DNA from: Pontibacterium sp964228735
GTDB lineage: Bacteria; Pseudomonadota; Gammaproteobacteria; Pseudomonadales; Balneatricaceae
Reading direction: 5' to 3'
Assembly: GCF_964228735.1 (NCBI RefSeq)
Contig: NZ_CAXRBQ010000123.1
Span: forward strand, 1-64,000
DNA: 64,000 nucleotides
The translations under genes and the position numbers were made by a program. The notes beneath the pieces were generated by a model. The model was given only the letters and a program-made list of their open reading frames with translations. It ran no database searches and was not told the origin of the DNA. Positions within the stretch are counted from its first letter, which is position 1; every line of letters starts with the position of its first letter. Below, one piece after another: positions 17,621 through 26,957 of the stretch.

Positions 17621-18603
17621 ACGAACTCCAGTGTCTGTCTGACCGCATCCTTAATATCGGCGGTGTTGGGCATAAAGTGGTTTTCCAGTCGGTAGTACGG
17701 CATCACCGTGTCATAACCGGTTATACGCACCGGCGGCGCTTGCAGATCCATCAATGCTTTTTCGCACAAATTAGCTGCGATCTCGGCACCGACACCGAGA
17801 TTACGGGAGGCCTCGTGAACGATGGCACAACGGCCGGTTTTGGCAACGGACGCCAGGATGGTGTCCATATCCAGCGGGCTGATGGTCGCGACGTCGATCA
17901 CCTCGCAACTGATGCCTTCCTCTGCCAGCTGTTCGGCCGCTTCCAGGGTTTCCTTCACCATTGCGCCCCAACTCACCAGGGTGATGTCGGAGCCCTCGCG
18001 CAGGGTGAAGCAGGTGTCCAGTGGCAGGGCGGCGCCGTTGTCCGGTACTGGCTGTTTGCTGGCGCGGTAGATCCGTTTGGGTTCCAGGAAGATCACTGGA
18101 TCGGGATTTCGAATGGCGGACAGCAGCAAGCCGTAGGCACGGGCAGGGGAGGAGGGAATCACCACCCGCAGACCCGGAATGTGGGCGAGCAGAGTTTCGG
18201 TGCTCTCGGAGTGGTGCTCCGGTGCACGGATACCACCGCCAAAGGGCGCGCGCAGCACCATCGGGCAGGTCAGACGGCCGCGGGTACGGTTACGCAAGCG
18301 GGCCGCATGGCAGATGATGTGCTCCAGTGCGGGGAAGATAAAGCCCATAAACTGGATCTCAGCGACAGGCTTCAGGCCCTGGCTGGCCATCCCCACGGTG
18401 AGACCACCGATCATCGCTTCCGCCAGTGGGGTGTCCATCACCCGACGGTGACCGAAACGGTCTTTCAGGCCGGCAGTGGCGCGAAATACACCGCCGTTGG
18501 TGCCCACGTCTTCACCCAGGATGACCACGTTCTCGTCATGTTCCAACTCATGGGCGAGCGCCAGGTTGACCGCTTCGACCATGGTAATTGCTTCATGAGT
18601 CAT
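17617..18603 (-). CDS. bkdA2: branched-chain 2-oxoacid dehydrogenase E1 beta subunit
   Basis: 328 aa transketolase-type beta subunit with GEDVGTNGGVFRAT, FGHRRVMDTPLAEAMIGG, EIQFMGFIFPALEHI and the C-terminal half ending in ITGYDTVMPYYRLENHFMPN. AGGAGG precedes its ATG inside the last codons of E1 alpha, and the genes overlap by 11 nt. It pairs with the alpha subunit to form the TPP-dependent decarboxylase of the complex. Confidence 0.92.
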   Translation of the reverse strand: MTHEAITMVEAVNLALAHELEHDENVVILGEDVGTNGGVFRATAGLKDRFGHRRVMDTPLAEAMIGGLTVGMASQGLKPVAEIQFMGFIFPALEHIICHAARLRNRTRGRLTCPMVLRAPFGGGIRAPEHHSESTETLLAHIPGLRVVIPSSPARAYGLLLSAIRNPDPVIFLEPKRIYRASKQPVPDNGAALPLDTCFTLREGSDITLVSWGAMVKETLEAAEQLAEEGISCEVIDVATISPLDMDTILASVAKTGRCAIVHEASRNLGVGAEIAANLCEKALMDLQAPPVRITGYDTVMPYYRLENHFMPNTADIKDAVRQTLEFV

Positions 18604-19684
18604 GGTGTGTGCCTCCTTTCATCGCTTTTACCATCGCCCAGTCACGCTGTTCGTGCAGCTGCTTGGGCAGTTCGGCAAACAGATGATCAAAGATCGATTC
18701 GATCGGTTGGGCCGGTGTGGCCAGGTAACGTTCGGTGGCGGTTTGCACCATGCTGTTGACCTCCTCCTGCCAGACGGTTTCCTGGGTTTCATCCCACCAA
18801 CCCTGGCTGTGCAGGAAAGTGCGCAGGCGTTTAACCGGTTCCAGTTCCCAGGCTTTCTTCAACTCCTCGTTGTCGCGGTAACGGGTGGCGTCGTCGGCGG
18901 TGGTGTGGTCTGACAGGCGGTAGCTGATCGCTTCGATCAGGCTAGGACCTTTGCCGTCACGGGCTCGCTCCAGGGCCAGCTCGAACGCTTCGCGCACGGC
19001 GATCACGTCGTTACCGTCCACCTGTTCGCCACGGATACCCGCGCCGATCGCTTTTTGTGCCAGTGTGGGTGCGCCGCTCTGCAGGGCACGGGGCACGGAG
19101 ATCGCCCATTGGTTGTTGTTCACCACAAAGACCACCGGCAACTGCCAGGCACCGGCCACGTTCAGGCCTTCGAGGAAGTCACCCTTGGAGGTGGCGCCGT
19201 CGCCGCAGAAGGTTACGGCAACACGTTTTTCATTACGCATCTTGATGGCGGTGGCAACGCCACAGGCGTGCATCGATTGGGTGGCAATAGGTACACAGTT
19301 GGGAAAGTCCTGTCCCTGCTGAGCAGATGCGTTACCGCGTTCATCACCGCCCCAGTACAGCAGGACCTCCTCCATCGGCATGCCACGCAGCATCTGGCTG
19401 GCGTGATTGCGGTAGTACGGGATCAGTACATCTTCAGGACGCATCAGCAATCCGGCGGGTACGTCGATCGCTTCCGATCCCAGCAGGGAGGCGTAAGTGC
19501 CGAGCTGGCCGGTGCGCTGCAGCGCGATCGCTTTATTATCCAGGGCACGTGCCAGAACCATATTGCGGTAGCAGAGGGTCAGCCATTCGGGATCTTTTGC
19601 CCAGTCCGGTAATTCGGTCGTGGCTGTGCCCTGCGCGCTGAGATACTGGCGATAACGAATATCGCCTTCATATACAGTGTCCAT
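18593..19684 (-). CDS. bkdA1: branched-chain 2-oxoacid dehydrogenase E1 alpha subunit
   Basis: 363 aa with the thiamine diphosphate motif GDGATSKGDFLEGLN through VVNNNQWAI (161-193) and the phosphorylation-loop-like YRLSDHTTADDATRYR segment. It lies 22 nt after the leucine dehydrogenase gene and overlaps the beta subunit. No E3 (dihydrolipoamide dehydrogenase) gene lies in this window, so the complex probably shares a common E3. TPP-binding residues look intact. Confidence 0.92.
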   Translation of the reverse strand: MDTVYEGDIRYRQYLSAQGTATTELPDWAKDPEWLTLCYRNMVLARALDNKAIALQRTGQLGTYASLLGSEAIDVPAGLLMRPEDVLIPYYRNHASQMLRGMPMEEVLLYWGGDERGNASAQQGQDFPNCVPIATQSMHACGVATAIKMRNEKRVAVTFCGDGATSKGDFLEGLNVAGAWQLPVVFVVNNNQWAISVPRALQSGAPTLAQKAIGAGIRGEQVDGNDVIAVREAFELALERARDGKGPSLIEAISYRLSDHTTADDATRYRDNEELKKAWELEPVKRLRTFLHSQGWWDETQETVWQEEVNSMVQTATERYLATPAQPIESIFDHLFAELPKQLHEQRDWAMVKAMKGGTHHDS

Positions 19685-19706
19685 GTGCTCTACTCCTCTA
19701 TGAGGT

Positions 19707-20747
19707 TTACGCAGCAGAATGCAGTGCCGCCCGGGCGATGATGGTTTCGGCCCGTTCGTTGGCGATACGGTGGGTGGAGCGATCTTCCTGATCGGCCTGT
19801 TGATACAGCTGGCCTAGAGAGGTGCCTATCTGGCGTACTTTGCTATGGATCGCTGCATCACTCTGTCCTGCGTGTTGCATGGCGACGAAGATCAGGCCTC
19901 CGGCGTTGATCAGGTAGTCGGGGGCGTACAGAATGCCGCGGCGACGCAGTAGCTCACCGTGTTCTTCCCGTTCCAGTTGGTTGTTGGCGGAGCCAGCCAC
20001 GATGCGGCAGCACAGCTGTTGCAGGCTGTGGTCGTTGATGATGGCGCCAAGACCACAAGGGCAGAACACGTCAGCTTCAACCCCGTAGATCCGGTCAGGG
20101 GCGATCGCTTTGGCGCCCAGTTCATTGACCGCCTTAAGGACTTTGGCGTTGTCGATATCGGAGACGGTCAGGTGGGCACCGCTCTTATAGAGCAGTTCGG
20201 CAACGGCGTATCCGACGTGACCGAGGCCCTGTACGGACACATGGATGCCATGCAGGTCATCGCTGCCGTATGTGTGTTTGACTGAGGCTCTGATTCCTTC
20301 GAACACACCCAGCGCGGTATAGGGCGACGGATCGCCGGTCTGGCTGGTACAGGTCACCCACTTGGTGGACTGACTGATAGAGTCCATATCACTGGTTTGC
20401 GTGCCACTGTCCATGGCGGTGATGTATTTACCGCCCAGGTCCTGCACGAAGCGCCCAAACGACTTCATCAGGGCGTGCCGATCAAAGTTATGCTCGGGTT
20501 TGATGAGCACCGCTTTGGCGCCGCCGTGGGGCAGGCCAGCCAGGGCAGCTTTGTAGCTCATGCCGCGGGCGAGTCGGGTCGCATCGGTAATGGCGTCGGC
20601 TTCACTTTGGTAGCTGATAAAACGACAGCCGCCGATTGCAGGTCCACGTACAGTGGAGTGAATCGCAATGATTGCTCTTAAACCGCTCTCAGGGTCGCAG
20701 GCTAGATGCAGCCTTTCCAGGCCCGCGTTTTCCATCTGTTCAAACAT
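19707..20747 (-). CDS. ldh: Glu/Leu/Phe/Val dehydrogenase, probable leucine dehydrogenase
   Basis: 346 aa from ATG 20747, fixed by GGAGG eight bases upstream; the frame itself extends to 20825. The substrate domain has GGCRFISY and the catalytic-lysine segment LPHGGAKAVLIKP; the Rossmann domain has VQGLGHVGYAVAELL and CPCGLGAIIND. Such enzymes deaminate leucine, valine or isoleucine to 2-oxoacids with NAD+. Its place before the E1a-E1b-E2 genes gives a two-step route from branched-chain amino acids to acyl-CoA. Confidence 0.9.
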   Translation of the reverse strand: MFEQMENAGLERLHLACDPESGLRAIIAIHSTVRGPAIGGCRFISYQSEADAITDATRLARGMSYKAALAGLPHGGAKAVLIKPEHNFDRHALMKSFGRFVQDLGGKYITAMDSGTQTSDMDSISQSTKWVTCTSQTGDPSPYTALGVFEGIRASVKHTYGSDDLHGIHVSVQGLGHVGYAVAELLYKSGAHLTVSDIDNAKVLKAVNELGAKAIAPDRIYGVEADVFCPCGLGAIINDHSLQQLCCRIVAGSANNQLEREEHGELLRRRGILYAPDYLINAGGLIFVAMQHAGQSDAAIHSKVRQIGTSLGQLYQQADQEDRSTHRIANERAETIIARAALHSAA

Positions 20748-21061
20748 GACGGGATCCTCCGTACGCGTTATCTTGGAAAACCTTATTGTGCGTTTTGGAA
20801 TCATCCCCCAATCGCTGATCACCATGATTTTTATAGGGATTTCCCGAACGCCACTTTGCGTATCCTCCTATTTTGGATAGCACAGCTTTTCGCAAAGTTC
20901 AGATAAATTTAGCGAATTTTTCTAACAAGTTACGGTCACAGATCCGGAACCGATCACTGCTAACTGCAATGCGGCAGGCGGGTTAAATTTTGATCTGGGG
21001 TGTTTGCGCAGATGCGGTTATAATCACCCCCCTACGACCACCACACTGAGTTTGAGTGACT
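20748..21061. other. 314-bp divergent intergenic region (ldh / L,D-transpeptidase)
   Basis: No gene is seen. A TATAAT at 21019-21024 is a likely -10 element for the rightward L,D-transpeptidase gene, with no convincing -35 at normal spacing. On the left side the near-palindrome CTATCCAAAATAG (minus strand, around 20868-20880) lies upstream of ldh and could be an operator; I cannot assign it to a regulator. Confidence 0.4.
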
Positions 21062-22270
21062 ATGTACAAACTGGTACCAGGGATACTGTTAGCCGCCGCA
21101 ATCGCAGCCCAGCCGCTGCATGCGGAGACGCCTGCCAGTTCTCCGGCACAGGTACAACCGGATAACGAAGAGCTGCTGCTGAGCAGCTTGCGGCACCTGC
21201 GTGAAAATCGGGTGGATTCTGCCCTGCAGGATCTGCGTACGCTGACCAGTCAGCAGCCGGATTTTCGCCTTGCACAGTTGATCTACGCAGATTTGATGAC
21301 GGCACGTGGTGCGCCCCTGACGGATGTAGGTCGTAACCGGGCGATTGATGACAAACAGCTGCACGGCCTGATCTCCGAAGCGAAAGCACGTTTACTGATT
21401 GAACAGGAGAAACCGGCGCCGGATATGGTGCCTGCGTCGATGATCCAGCTGGCGCCGTCACAGAAATACGCAATTGTGATGGATACCCGTCTGCGCCGTC
21501 TGTTTGTGTTCGAAAATGTGATGGGCGTACCGAAGCTGATCAAGGATTATTACGCCTCCTACGGCCGTGGTGGTGTCGGTAAAGAGCGCCAGGGGGATCT
21601 GAAAACTCCACTAGGTGTCTACTTTGTAACTGGACGTTTCCTGGACGAAAATCTACCCGAGCGATACGGTACCGGTGCGTTGCCGCTGAACTATCCTAAC
21701 CGGTGGGATGAGCGTCTGGGCCGCACCGGCAACGGTATCTGGGTACATGGCTCGCCGTTCGAAACTTACAGCCGTCCGCCAGAGGCGAGTGAAGGTTGTA
21801 TCTCGCTGAGCAACGTAGACTTCACTGAACTCGATGGTCTGGTGGATATCCGCAATACGCCGGTGCTGGTGGGTTACAACGTGCGTTGGATGAAACGCAG
21901 CGACTGGCTGGCCCAGCAGGCTTCCTACCGGGGGCTGGTGGAGAACTGGCGTGTGGATTGGGAGAGCCTGGATAACGATCGTTACTTGTCCCATTACTCT
22001 ACCGATTACAAAAACGGTAGTTGGGATTATAAGCGTTTTGCGTCTCACAAGCGTCGCGTGAATTCGGGTAAAAAATATATCAAAGTGGACGTGGATCAGC
22101 TCAGTCTGTTCACCTATCCGGATCAGCCGGACCTGTTGGTGGCGACGTTCCGTCAATCCTATAAAAGCAGCAACTACAAAGGTGATTCCATGAAACGTCA
22201 GTACTGGGTGCTGGAAGACGATGGCTGGAAGATCGCCTACGAGGGCAATCCGGGACGGGGTAAACCTTAA
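21062..22270 (+). CDS. YkuD-type L,D-transpeptidase with C-terminal NTF2-like domain
   Basis: 402 aa exported protein: signal peptide (cleavage near ATPLHA-E, about residue 22), helical N-terminal part, L,D-transpeptidase domain with GIWVHGSPF and the catalytic cysteine motif SEGCISLSN, then a C-terminal domain of about 110 residues ending in RQYWVLEDDGWKIAYEGN. That last domain is of the NTF2/Cds6 type and resembles the C-terminus of the convergent TPR gene. The enzyme class makes 3-3 peptidoglycan cross-links or attaches proteins to peptidoglycan. ATG 21062 is used; a GTG two codons earlier is possible. Confidence 0.9.
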   Translation: MYKLVPGILLAAAIAAQPLHAETPASSPAQVQPDNEELLLSSLRHLRENRVDSALQDLRTLTSQQPDFRLAQLIYADLMTARGAPLTDVGRNRAIDDKQLHGLISEAKARLLIEQEKPAPDMVPASMIQLAPSQKYAIVMDTRLRRLFVFENVMGVPKLIKDYYASYGRGGVGKERQGDLKTPLGVYFVTGRFLDENLPERYGTGALPLNYPNRWDERLGRTGNGIWVHGSPFETYSRPPEASEGCISLSNVDFTELDGLVDIRNTPVLVGYNVRWMKRSDWLAQQASYRGLVENWRVDWESLDNDRYLSHYSTDYKNGSWDYKRFASHKRRVNSGKKYIKVDVDQLSLFTYPDQPDLLVATFRQSYKSSNYKGDSMKRQYWVLEDDGWKIAYEGNPGRGKP

Positions 22271-22287
22271 ACACTATCAACATAAAC

Positions 22288-22318
22288 AAAAACGCTCTTC
22301 AATGAAGAGCGTTTTTTT
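22288..22318. terminator. bidirectional terminator between L,D-transpeptidase and TPR genes
   Basis: AAAACGCTCTTC and GAAGAGCGTTTT form a 12-bp stem with a 3-nt loop AAT and T runs on both sides. Confidence 0.92.
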
Positions 22319-22340
22319 ATGCGTGGTAAAAAGGAAGCAA

Positions 22341-23789
22341 CTATAGTTTGCCTTCTTCCACAATTTTCCAGCCGGAGGAGCGGCGCATCAGGCTCACCCG
22401 TTTGCGCTCTACGTCGCGGTAGCGGTCGGAGCGGTAGCTCTGGCGGAAGGTGGCTTCGGCGCGGTTATCCGACAGCATAGTGACTTCGATGTCGCTCAGT
22501 TCAACCTTGATAAAGGTTGGCCGGGTCAGACGGGAACGACGCTGGTCAGCCCACTGTTTGTGGCTGGTAGCATTATTCGGTTTGTAGCCCGCCACGTAAG
22601 CACGCAGGTAGCCGTCCACATCCTGTGCAGACCAGGCTTCAGCCCAGCCTTTGAGGTGTTCACTAACCAGCTCTTCCGGCGTTGGTGGCGTTTCTTCCGC
22701 AACTTCTTCGACCGCTTCCGGCACTGTACCGGATTCCAGGCTCGCGAGTAACTGTGCAGCACGTTCCGTTTCGCGGGCTATTGCCAGCTCTTCCGGCGAT
22801 GCACTCAGCACGGTGCTGTCGATTGTACCGTTGTTGTCGCTTAAGGTTTCCGGATTGTTTTGTGCGGCGGTAATGGCTTCCGAATCCGCTTCGTTCAACA
22901 CCACGTTGGTGTAGGGCGGTGTCTGTTCCGGTGCGGCTTCGTTGATGCCAACGGTTTCTGTAGTGCCGCTCTGTACGTTATCGGTTACAGCAACAGTGGT
23001 CTCGCTAACGGACCCTGTGCTAGCCGTTTCTTGCTCTGTTGCTTCATTGGCTGTCACTTCAACTGCGGTTTCAGTAACCCTATCAGCCACAAGTGGAGTC
23101 GGTGTTGTGGTTACAACCGGAGTTGTCTCTGCCGTTTCGCTTTGGGTTGTTGTGGCGAGACTGATCAGCGAGCTGCTGGCGTTGATTGCAGTTGGTTGAC
23201 CAAAGCGATCCAGCGATGCGAGCTGGGGACCGTTTTCGCTCCCGGACAGGCCCAGTGCCTTGTTATAGGCATCGGCTGCCAGGACCGCGTACATATCGCT
23301 CAGGTTCTGGTAGACCTGGTCGTAACTTGGGTGGGTCTTGAAGGCTTTCTGCAGGGTCTGAATGGCACGGCTGCTGTCACCGGCTTCGGCATAGAGGACC
23401 GCCAGGTTGTTCAGCGGCTCAGGACGTTCGGGATACTGTTCATGCAGGGCGTTGAAACGGCGCTCGGCTTCCGTTGTATTTCCGGTTTTGGCCAGCAGGG
23501 TTGCCTGCAAAAGCTGGGCATCCATGTTGTTGGCGTTGTTTGCCAGTGCTTGGTTGACCGTATTCAGGGCGTCACGGTACAGGCCATTCTGGGCAAGGCG
23601 GTATGCCTGCTGCATAGTTTGCTCTGTATCGGATGCATCATCAGTACTCTGAGTGATCGGAACAGGTTGCTTATCAGAGTTGTCCAGTACGCTGTATGCA
23701 ATTGCACCTGCGGCAATTGCCGCGACAATCGCAATTGGAAGCCATCTTTTCTTTCCGGGTGCCTGGTCTAGCCGCTGTAATGAAGCCAT
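22341..23789 (-). CDS. membrane-anchored TPR protein with C-terminal NTF2/Cds6-like domain
   Basis: 482 aa. An N-terminal membrane anchor (about 16-34, WLPIAIVAAIAAGAIAYSVL) is followed by three or so tetratricopeptide repeats (about 55-165, including NNLAVLYAEAGDSSRAIQTL), a long Thr/Glu/Val-rich disordered linker (about 200-360), and a C-terminal domain (ELVSEHLKGWAEAWSAQDVDGYL onward, ending SSGWKIVEEGKL). The last domain resembles the C-terminus of the convergent L,D-transpeptidase. Probably a periplasm-facing scaffold linked to cell-wall synthesis; the partner is inferred only from shared domain and neighbourhood. Confidence 0.8.
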   Translation of the reverse strand: MASLQRLDQAPGKKRWLPIAIVAAIAAGAIAYSVLDNSDKQPVPITQSTDDASDTEQTMQQAYRLAQNGLYRDALNTVNQALANNANNMDAQLLQATLLAKTGNTTEAERRFNALHEQYPERPEPLNNLAVLYAEAGDSSRAIQTLQKAFKTHPSYDQVYQNLSDMYAVLAADAYNKALGLSGSENGPQLASLDRFGQPTAINASSSLISLATTTQSETAETTPVVTTTPTPLVADRVTETAVEVTANEATEQETASTGSVSETTVAVTDNVQSGTTETVGINEAAPEQTPPYTNVVLNEADSEAITAAQNNPETLSDNNGTIDSTVLSASPEELAIARETERAAQLLASLESGTVPEAVEEVAEETPPTPEELVSEHLKGWAEAWSAQDVDGYLRAYVAGYKPNNATSHKQWADQRRSRLTRPTFIKVELSDIEVTMLSDNRAEATFRQSYRSDRYRDVERKRVSLMRRSSGWKIVEEGKL

Positions 23790-23912
23790 CGTTGTTCAGT
23801 ACGTCATTCAGAGAAAATATCGAAGCCGACATTATAAACATCTCGGCCGTCAAAGGCAGGGGGATTACCTGTAGTGCTGTTGATTTTTCCGTAACCTTCC
23901 AGTAACGCCCAC

Positions 23913-23937
23913 AAAAAAGCCTCCCGAAGGAGGCTTT
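23913..23937 (-). terminator. terminator after purD
   Basis: On the minus strand AGCCTCC and GGAGGCT close a TTCG tetraloop and are followed by TTTTT. Confidence 0.92.
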
Positions 23938-23960
23938 CTGGTCACACGGTAAGAGGAGAA

Positions 23961-25250
23961 TTATTCACCCTGCTCACGTGCGATTGCGCGATAAGCGATG
24001 TCGGTACGGAAGTACGCGTCTTTCCAGCTTACCTGGTCCAGCAGCTCGTAGGCGCGCTTCTGCGCTTCGGTTACGCTGTCGCCCAGTGCGGTTACGCACA
24101 GTACACGGCCACCGGCAGTAACAACGTTACCTTCCTCATCCAGCTTGGTGCCGGCGTGGAAAATCTTAGTGCCTTCCGGGCATTTTGCCGGGAAGCTGAT
24201 TACGTCGCCTTTACCGTAGCTACCCGGGTAGCCACCTGCCGCCATAACAACACCCACGGACTTGCGGCTATCCCACTCAGCGGTGGTTTCAGCCAGCTTT
24301 TTGTCCAGGGCAGCGTTGCACATATCCACCAGGCTGGACTTCAGGCGCAGCATGATCGGCTGGGTTTCTGGGTCACCGAAACGGCAGTTGTACTCGATCA
24401 CTTTTGGCGTGCCGTCGGCGGTGATCATCAGGCCGGCGTACAGGAAGCCAACGTATTCGTTGCCTTCAGCCTTCATGCCGTTCACGGTTGGCATGATCAC
24501 TTCGTCCATCACGCGCTGGTCGATCTCCGGCGTTACCACAGGGGCAGGGGAGTATGCACCCATACCACCAGTGTTCAGACCGGTGTCGCCGTTGCCGACA
24601 CGTTTGTGGTCCTGACTGGTTGCCATCGGCAGTACGTTGTCGCCGTCCACAATTACGATGTAGGACGCTTCTTCACCTTCCAGGAACTCTTCGATCACAA
24701 CACGGCTGCCTGCATCGCCAAACGCGTTGCCTGCCAGCATGTCTTTGATCGCGTCTTCCGCTTCTTCCAGGGTCATCGCAACGATAACGCCTTTACCGGC
24801 AGCCAGGCCGTCAGCCTTAACCACGATCGGTGCACCCTTTTCACGCACGTAAGCCAGGGCAGGCTCGATCTCGGTGAAGTTGGCGTATTCAGCGGTTGGG
24901 ATGTTCTGGCGATCCAGGAAGTCCTTGGTGAACGCCTTGGAGCCTTCCAGCTGTGCCGCGCCTTCGGTTGGGCCGAAGATGCGCAGGCCTTCTGCCTGGA
25001 AGTGGTTGACTACACCGGCAACCAGTGGCGCTTCAGGGCCGACGATGGTCAGGTCAATGGCGTTGTCTTTAGCGAAGGTGCGCAGGCCGTCCAGGTCCAT
25101 CACGTCAATTGCGACGTTCTGCATCTTCTCTTCCTGGGCAGTCGCTGCGTTGCCGGGTGCAACGAAAACGTCGGTTACTTTGCTGTCGCGTGCTGCCGCC
25201 CATGCCAGAGCGTGTTCACGACCGCCGGAGCCGATAACCAGTACTTTCAT
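23961..25250 (-). CDS. purD: phosphoribosylamine-glycine ligase
   Basis: 429 aa ATP-grasp enzyme of purine synthesis (phosphoribosylamine + glycine + ATP to GAR). It has the N-terminal MKVLVIGSGGREHALAW, the ATP-grasp lysine segment VVKADGLAAGKGVIVA, and NTGGMGAYSPAP and EYNCRFGDPETQ. ATG 25250 has GAGG eight bases upstream; the frame opens at a TTG 15 bases before. It is downstream of purH with a strong hairpin between. Confidence 0.98.
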   Translation of the reverse strand: MKVLVIGSGGREHALAWAAARDSKVTDVFVAPGNAATAQEEKMQNVAIDVMDLDGLRTFAKDNAIDLTIVGPEAPLVAGVVNHFQAEGLRIFGPTEGAAQLEGSKAFTKDFLDRQNIPTAEYANFTEIEPALAYVREKGAPIVVKADGLAAGKGVIVAMTLEEAEDAIKDMLAGNAFGDAGSRVVIEEFLEGEEASYIVIVDGDNVLPMATSQDHKRVGNGDTGLNTGGMGAYSPAPVVTPEIDQRVMDEVIMPTVNGMKAEGNEYVGFLYAGLMITADGTPKVIEYNCRFGDPETQPIMLRLKSSLVDMCNAALDKKLAETTAEWDSRKSVGVVMAAGGYPGSYGKGDVISFPAKCPEGTKIFHAGTKLDEEGNVVTAGGRVLCVTALGDSVTEAQKRAYELLDQVSWKDAYFRTDIAYRAIAREQGE

Positions 25251-25271
25251 CTCTTTAATCCTCAAACACAG

Positions 25272-25296
25272 AGCAGCCCGGACATGCCGGGCTGCT
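25272..25296 (-). promoter_or_regulatory. intercistronic hairpin between purH and purD
   Basis: AGCAGCCCGG and CCGGGCTGCT form a perfect 10-bp stem with a 5-nt loop in the 65-nt purH-purD gap, without a following U tract. It is more likely an RNA-stability or partial attenuation element than a full terminator. Confidence 0.55.
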
Positions 25297-25315
25297 GGGT
25301 TGTTCTTGTAACCGC

Positions 25316-26896
25316 TTAGTGGCGGAAGTGACGCATGCCGGTGAAGACCATCGCCATGCCGTGCTCGTCGGCTGCTGCGATAGTTTCTTCATCACGCATG
25401 GAGCCGCCTGGCTGGATGATTGCTTCGATGCCCGCTTCTGCAGCTGCATCGATACCGTCACGGAATGGGAAGAATGCGTCAGACGCCATAACGGAGCCTT
25501 TCACTTCCAGGCCTTCGTCCGCTGCTTTGATACCTGCGATCTTCGCAGAGTATACGCGGCTCATCTGGCCTGCACCGATACCGATGGTCTGACCGTCTTT
25601 CGCGTAGACGATGGCGTTGGATTTAACGAACTTAGCCACTTCCCAGCAGAACAGCAGATCGCGGATCTCCTGCTCGGTTGGCTGACGCTGAGATACAACC
25701 TTCAGTGCGGATGCGTCTACCATGCCCAGATCGCGGTCCTGAACCAGCAGACCACCGTTTACGCGCTTGTAGTCGAAACCGTGTGCACGGTTAGCATCCC
25801 ACTCGCCGCACTCCAGCAGACGAACGTTTGGCTTGGATGCCACCAGGTCGGACGCTTCCTGAGATACGGATGGTGCGATGATCACTTCTACGAACTGACG
25901 CTCGATGATCGCCTGTGCAGTTTTTGCATCCAGCGCGCGGTTGAACGCGATGATGCCACCAAATGCGGAAGTCGGATCGGTCTGGAATGCACGGTTGTAC
26001 GCTTCCAGGATGTCTGCGCCGATTGCTACGCCACATGGGTTAGCGTGCTTTACGATCACACATGCAGGCTCTTTGAATGGCTTAACACATTCCAGCGCTG
26101 CATCGGTGTCTGCAACGTTGTTGAAGGACAGTGCCTTACCCTGCAGCTGGCGCGCAGTAGAAACAGAGGCTTCAGCCGGGTTGGACTCAACGTAGAACGC
26201 CGCACGCTGGTGTGGGTTCTCGCCGTAGCGCATGTCCTGTGCTTTCACGAACTGGGTGTTGAAGGTACGAGGGAAGTCTGCTGGTTCTTCCTCTTCACCT
26301 TCTACGATTGCGCCCAGGTAATTCGCGATCATACCGTCGTATGCAGCGGTGTGCTCGAACGCTTTAACAGCCAGGTCGAAACGGGTTTTGTAGCCCAGAC
26401 CACCGTCAGCTTCCAGTTCAGCTGCAACTGCATCGTAATCGGATGCATTTACAACGATCGCTACATCTTTGTGGTTTTTCGCTGCGGAACGCACCATGGT
26501 AGGACCACCGATGTCGATGTTTTCGATCGCCAGAGGCAGATCGCAATCAGGACGGTTGATGGTCTGTTCGAATGGGTAGAGGTTAACTACGACCATATCG
26601 ATTGGGGTGATGCCGTGTTCGGACATGACTGCATCGTCGGTACCGCGACGGCCCAGGATGCCGCCGTGTACTTTCGGGTGCAGGGTCTTAACACGACCAT
26701 CCATCATCTCCGGGAAACCGGTGTAGTCAGATACTTCGACTGCAGGGATGTTGTTTTCTTTCAGCAGCTTGTAGGTGCCGCCGGTAGAAAGAATCTCAAC
26801 ACCGCGTGCGTTCAGTGACTGAGCAAATTCTACGATGCCGGTTTTGTCTGACACGCTGATCAGGGCGCGGCGTACAGGAGTGGTGTTCTCTGCCAT
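25316..26896 (-). CDS. purH: bifunctional AICAR transformylase/IMP cyclohydrolase
   Basis: 526 aa, full length. The N-terminal IMP cyclohydrolase has ALISVSDKTGIVEFAQ and the CICSTGGT-type LSTGGTYKLL; the C-terminal AICAR transformylase has the KHANPCGVAIG and SDAFFPFRDGID segments with family catalytic residues. It catalyses the last two steps to IMP. The start at 26896 follows homology to other PurH proteins; an ATG six codons earlier is not excluded, and neither has a strong ribosome binding site. Confidence 0.98.
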   Translation of the reverse strand: MAENTTPVRRALISVSDKTGIVEFAQSLNARGVEILSTGGTYKLLKENNIPAVEVSDYTGFPEMMDGRVKTLHPKVHGGILGRRGTDDAVMSEHGITPIDMVVVNLYPFEQTINRPDCDLPLAIENIDIGGPTMVRSAAKNHKDVAIVVNASDYDAVAAELEADGGLGYKTRFDLAVKAFEHTAAYDGMIANYLGAIVEGEEEEPADFPRTFNTQFVKAQDMRYGENPHQRAAFYVESNPAEASVSTARQLQGKALSFNNVADTDAALECVKPFKEPACVIVKHANPCGVAIGADILEAYNRAFQTDPTSAFGGIIAFNRALDAKTAQAIIERQFVEVIIAPSVSQEASDLVASKPNVRLLECGEWDANRAHGFDYKRVNGGLLVQDRDLGMVDASALKVVSQRQPTEQEIRDLLFCWEVAKFVKSNAIVYAKDGQTIGIGAGQMSRVYSAKIAGIKAADEGLEVKGSVMASDAFFPFRDGIDAAAEAGIEAIIQPGGSMRDEETIAAADEHGMAMVFTGMRHFRH

Positions 26897-26957
26897 GGTG
26901 ATTGGAGTTCCCATTAACTAACAAAAAGCACTAAGAAAAAGTACTAGTAAAAAGCGA

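Noticed and set aside
25319..26818. 499-residue plus-strand frame opposite purH
   Set aside because: Antisense shadow of purH with unusual residue composition and no domain.
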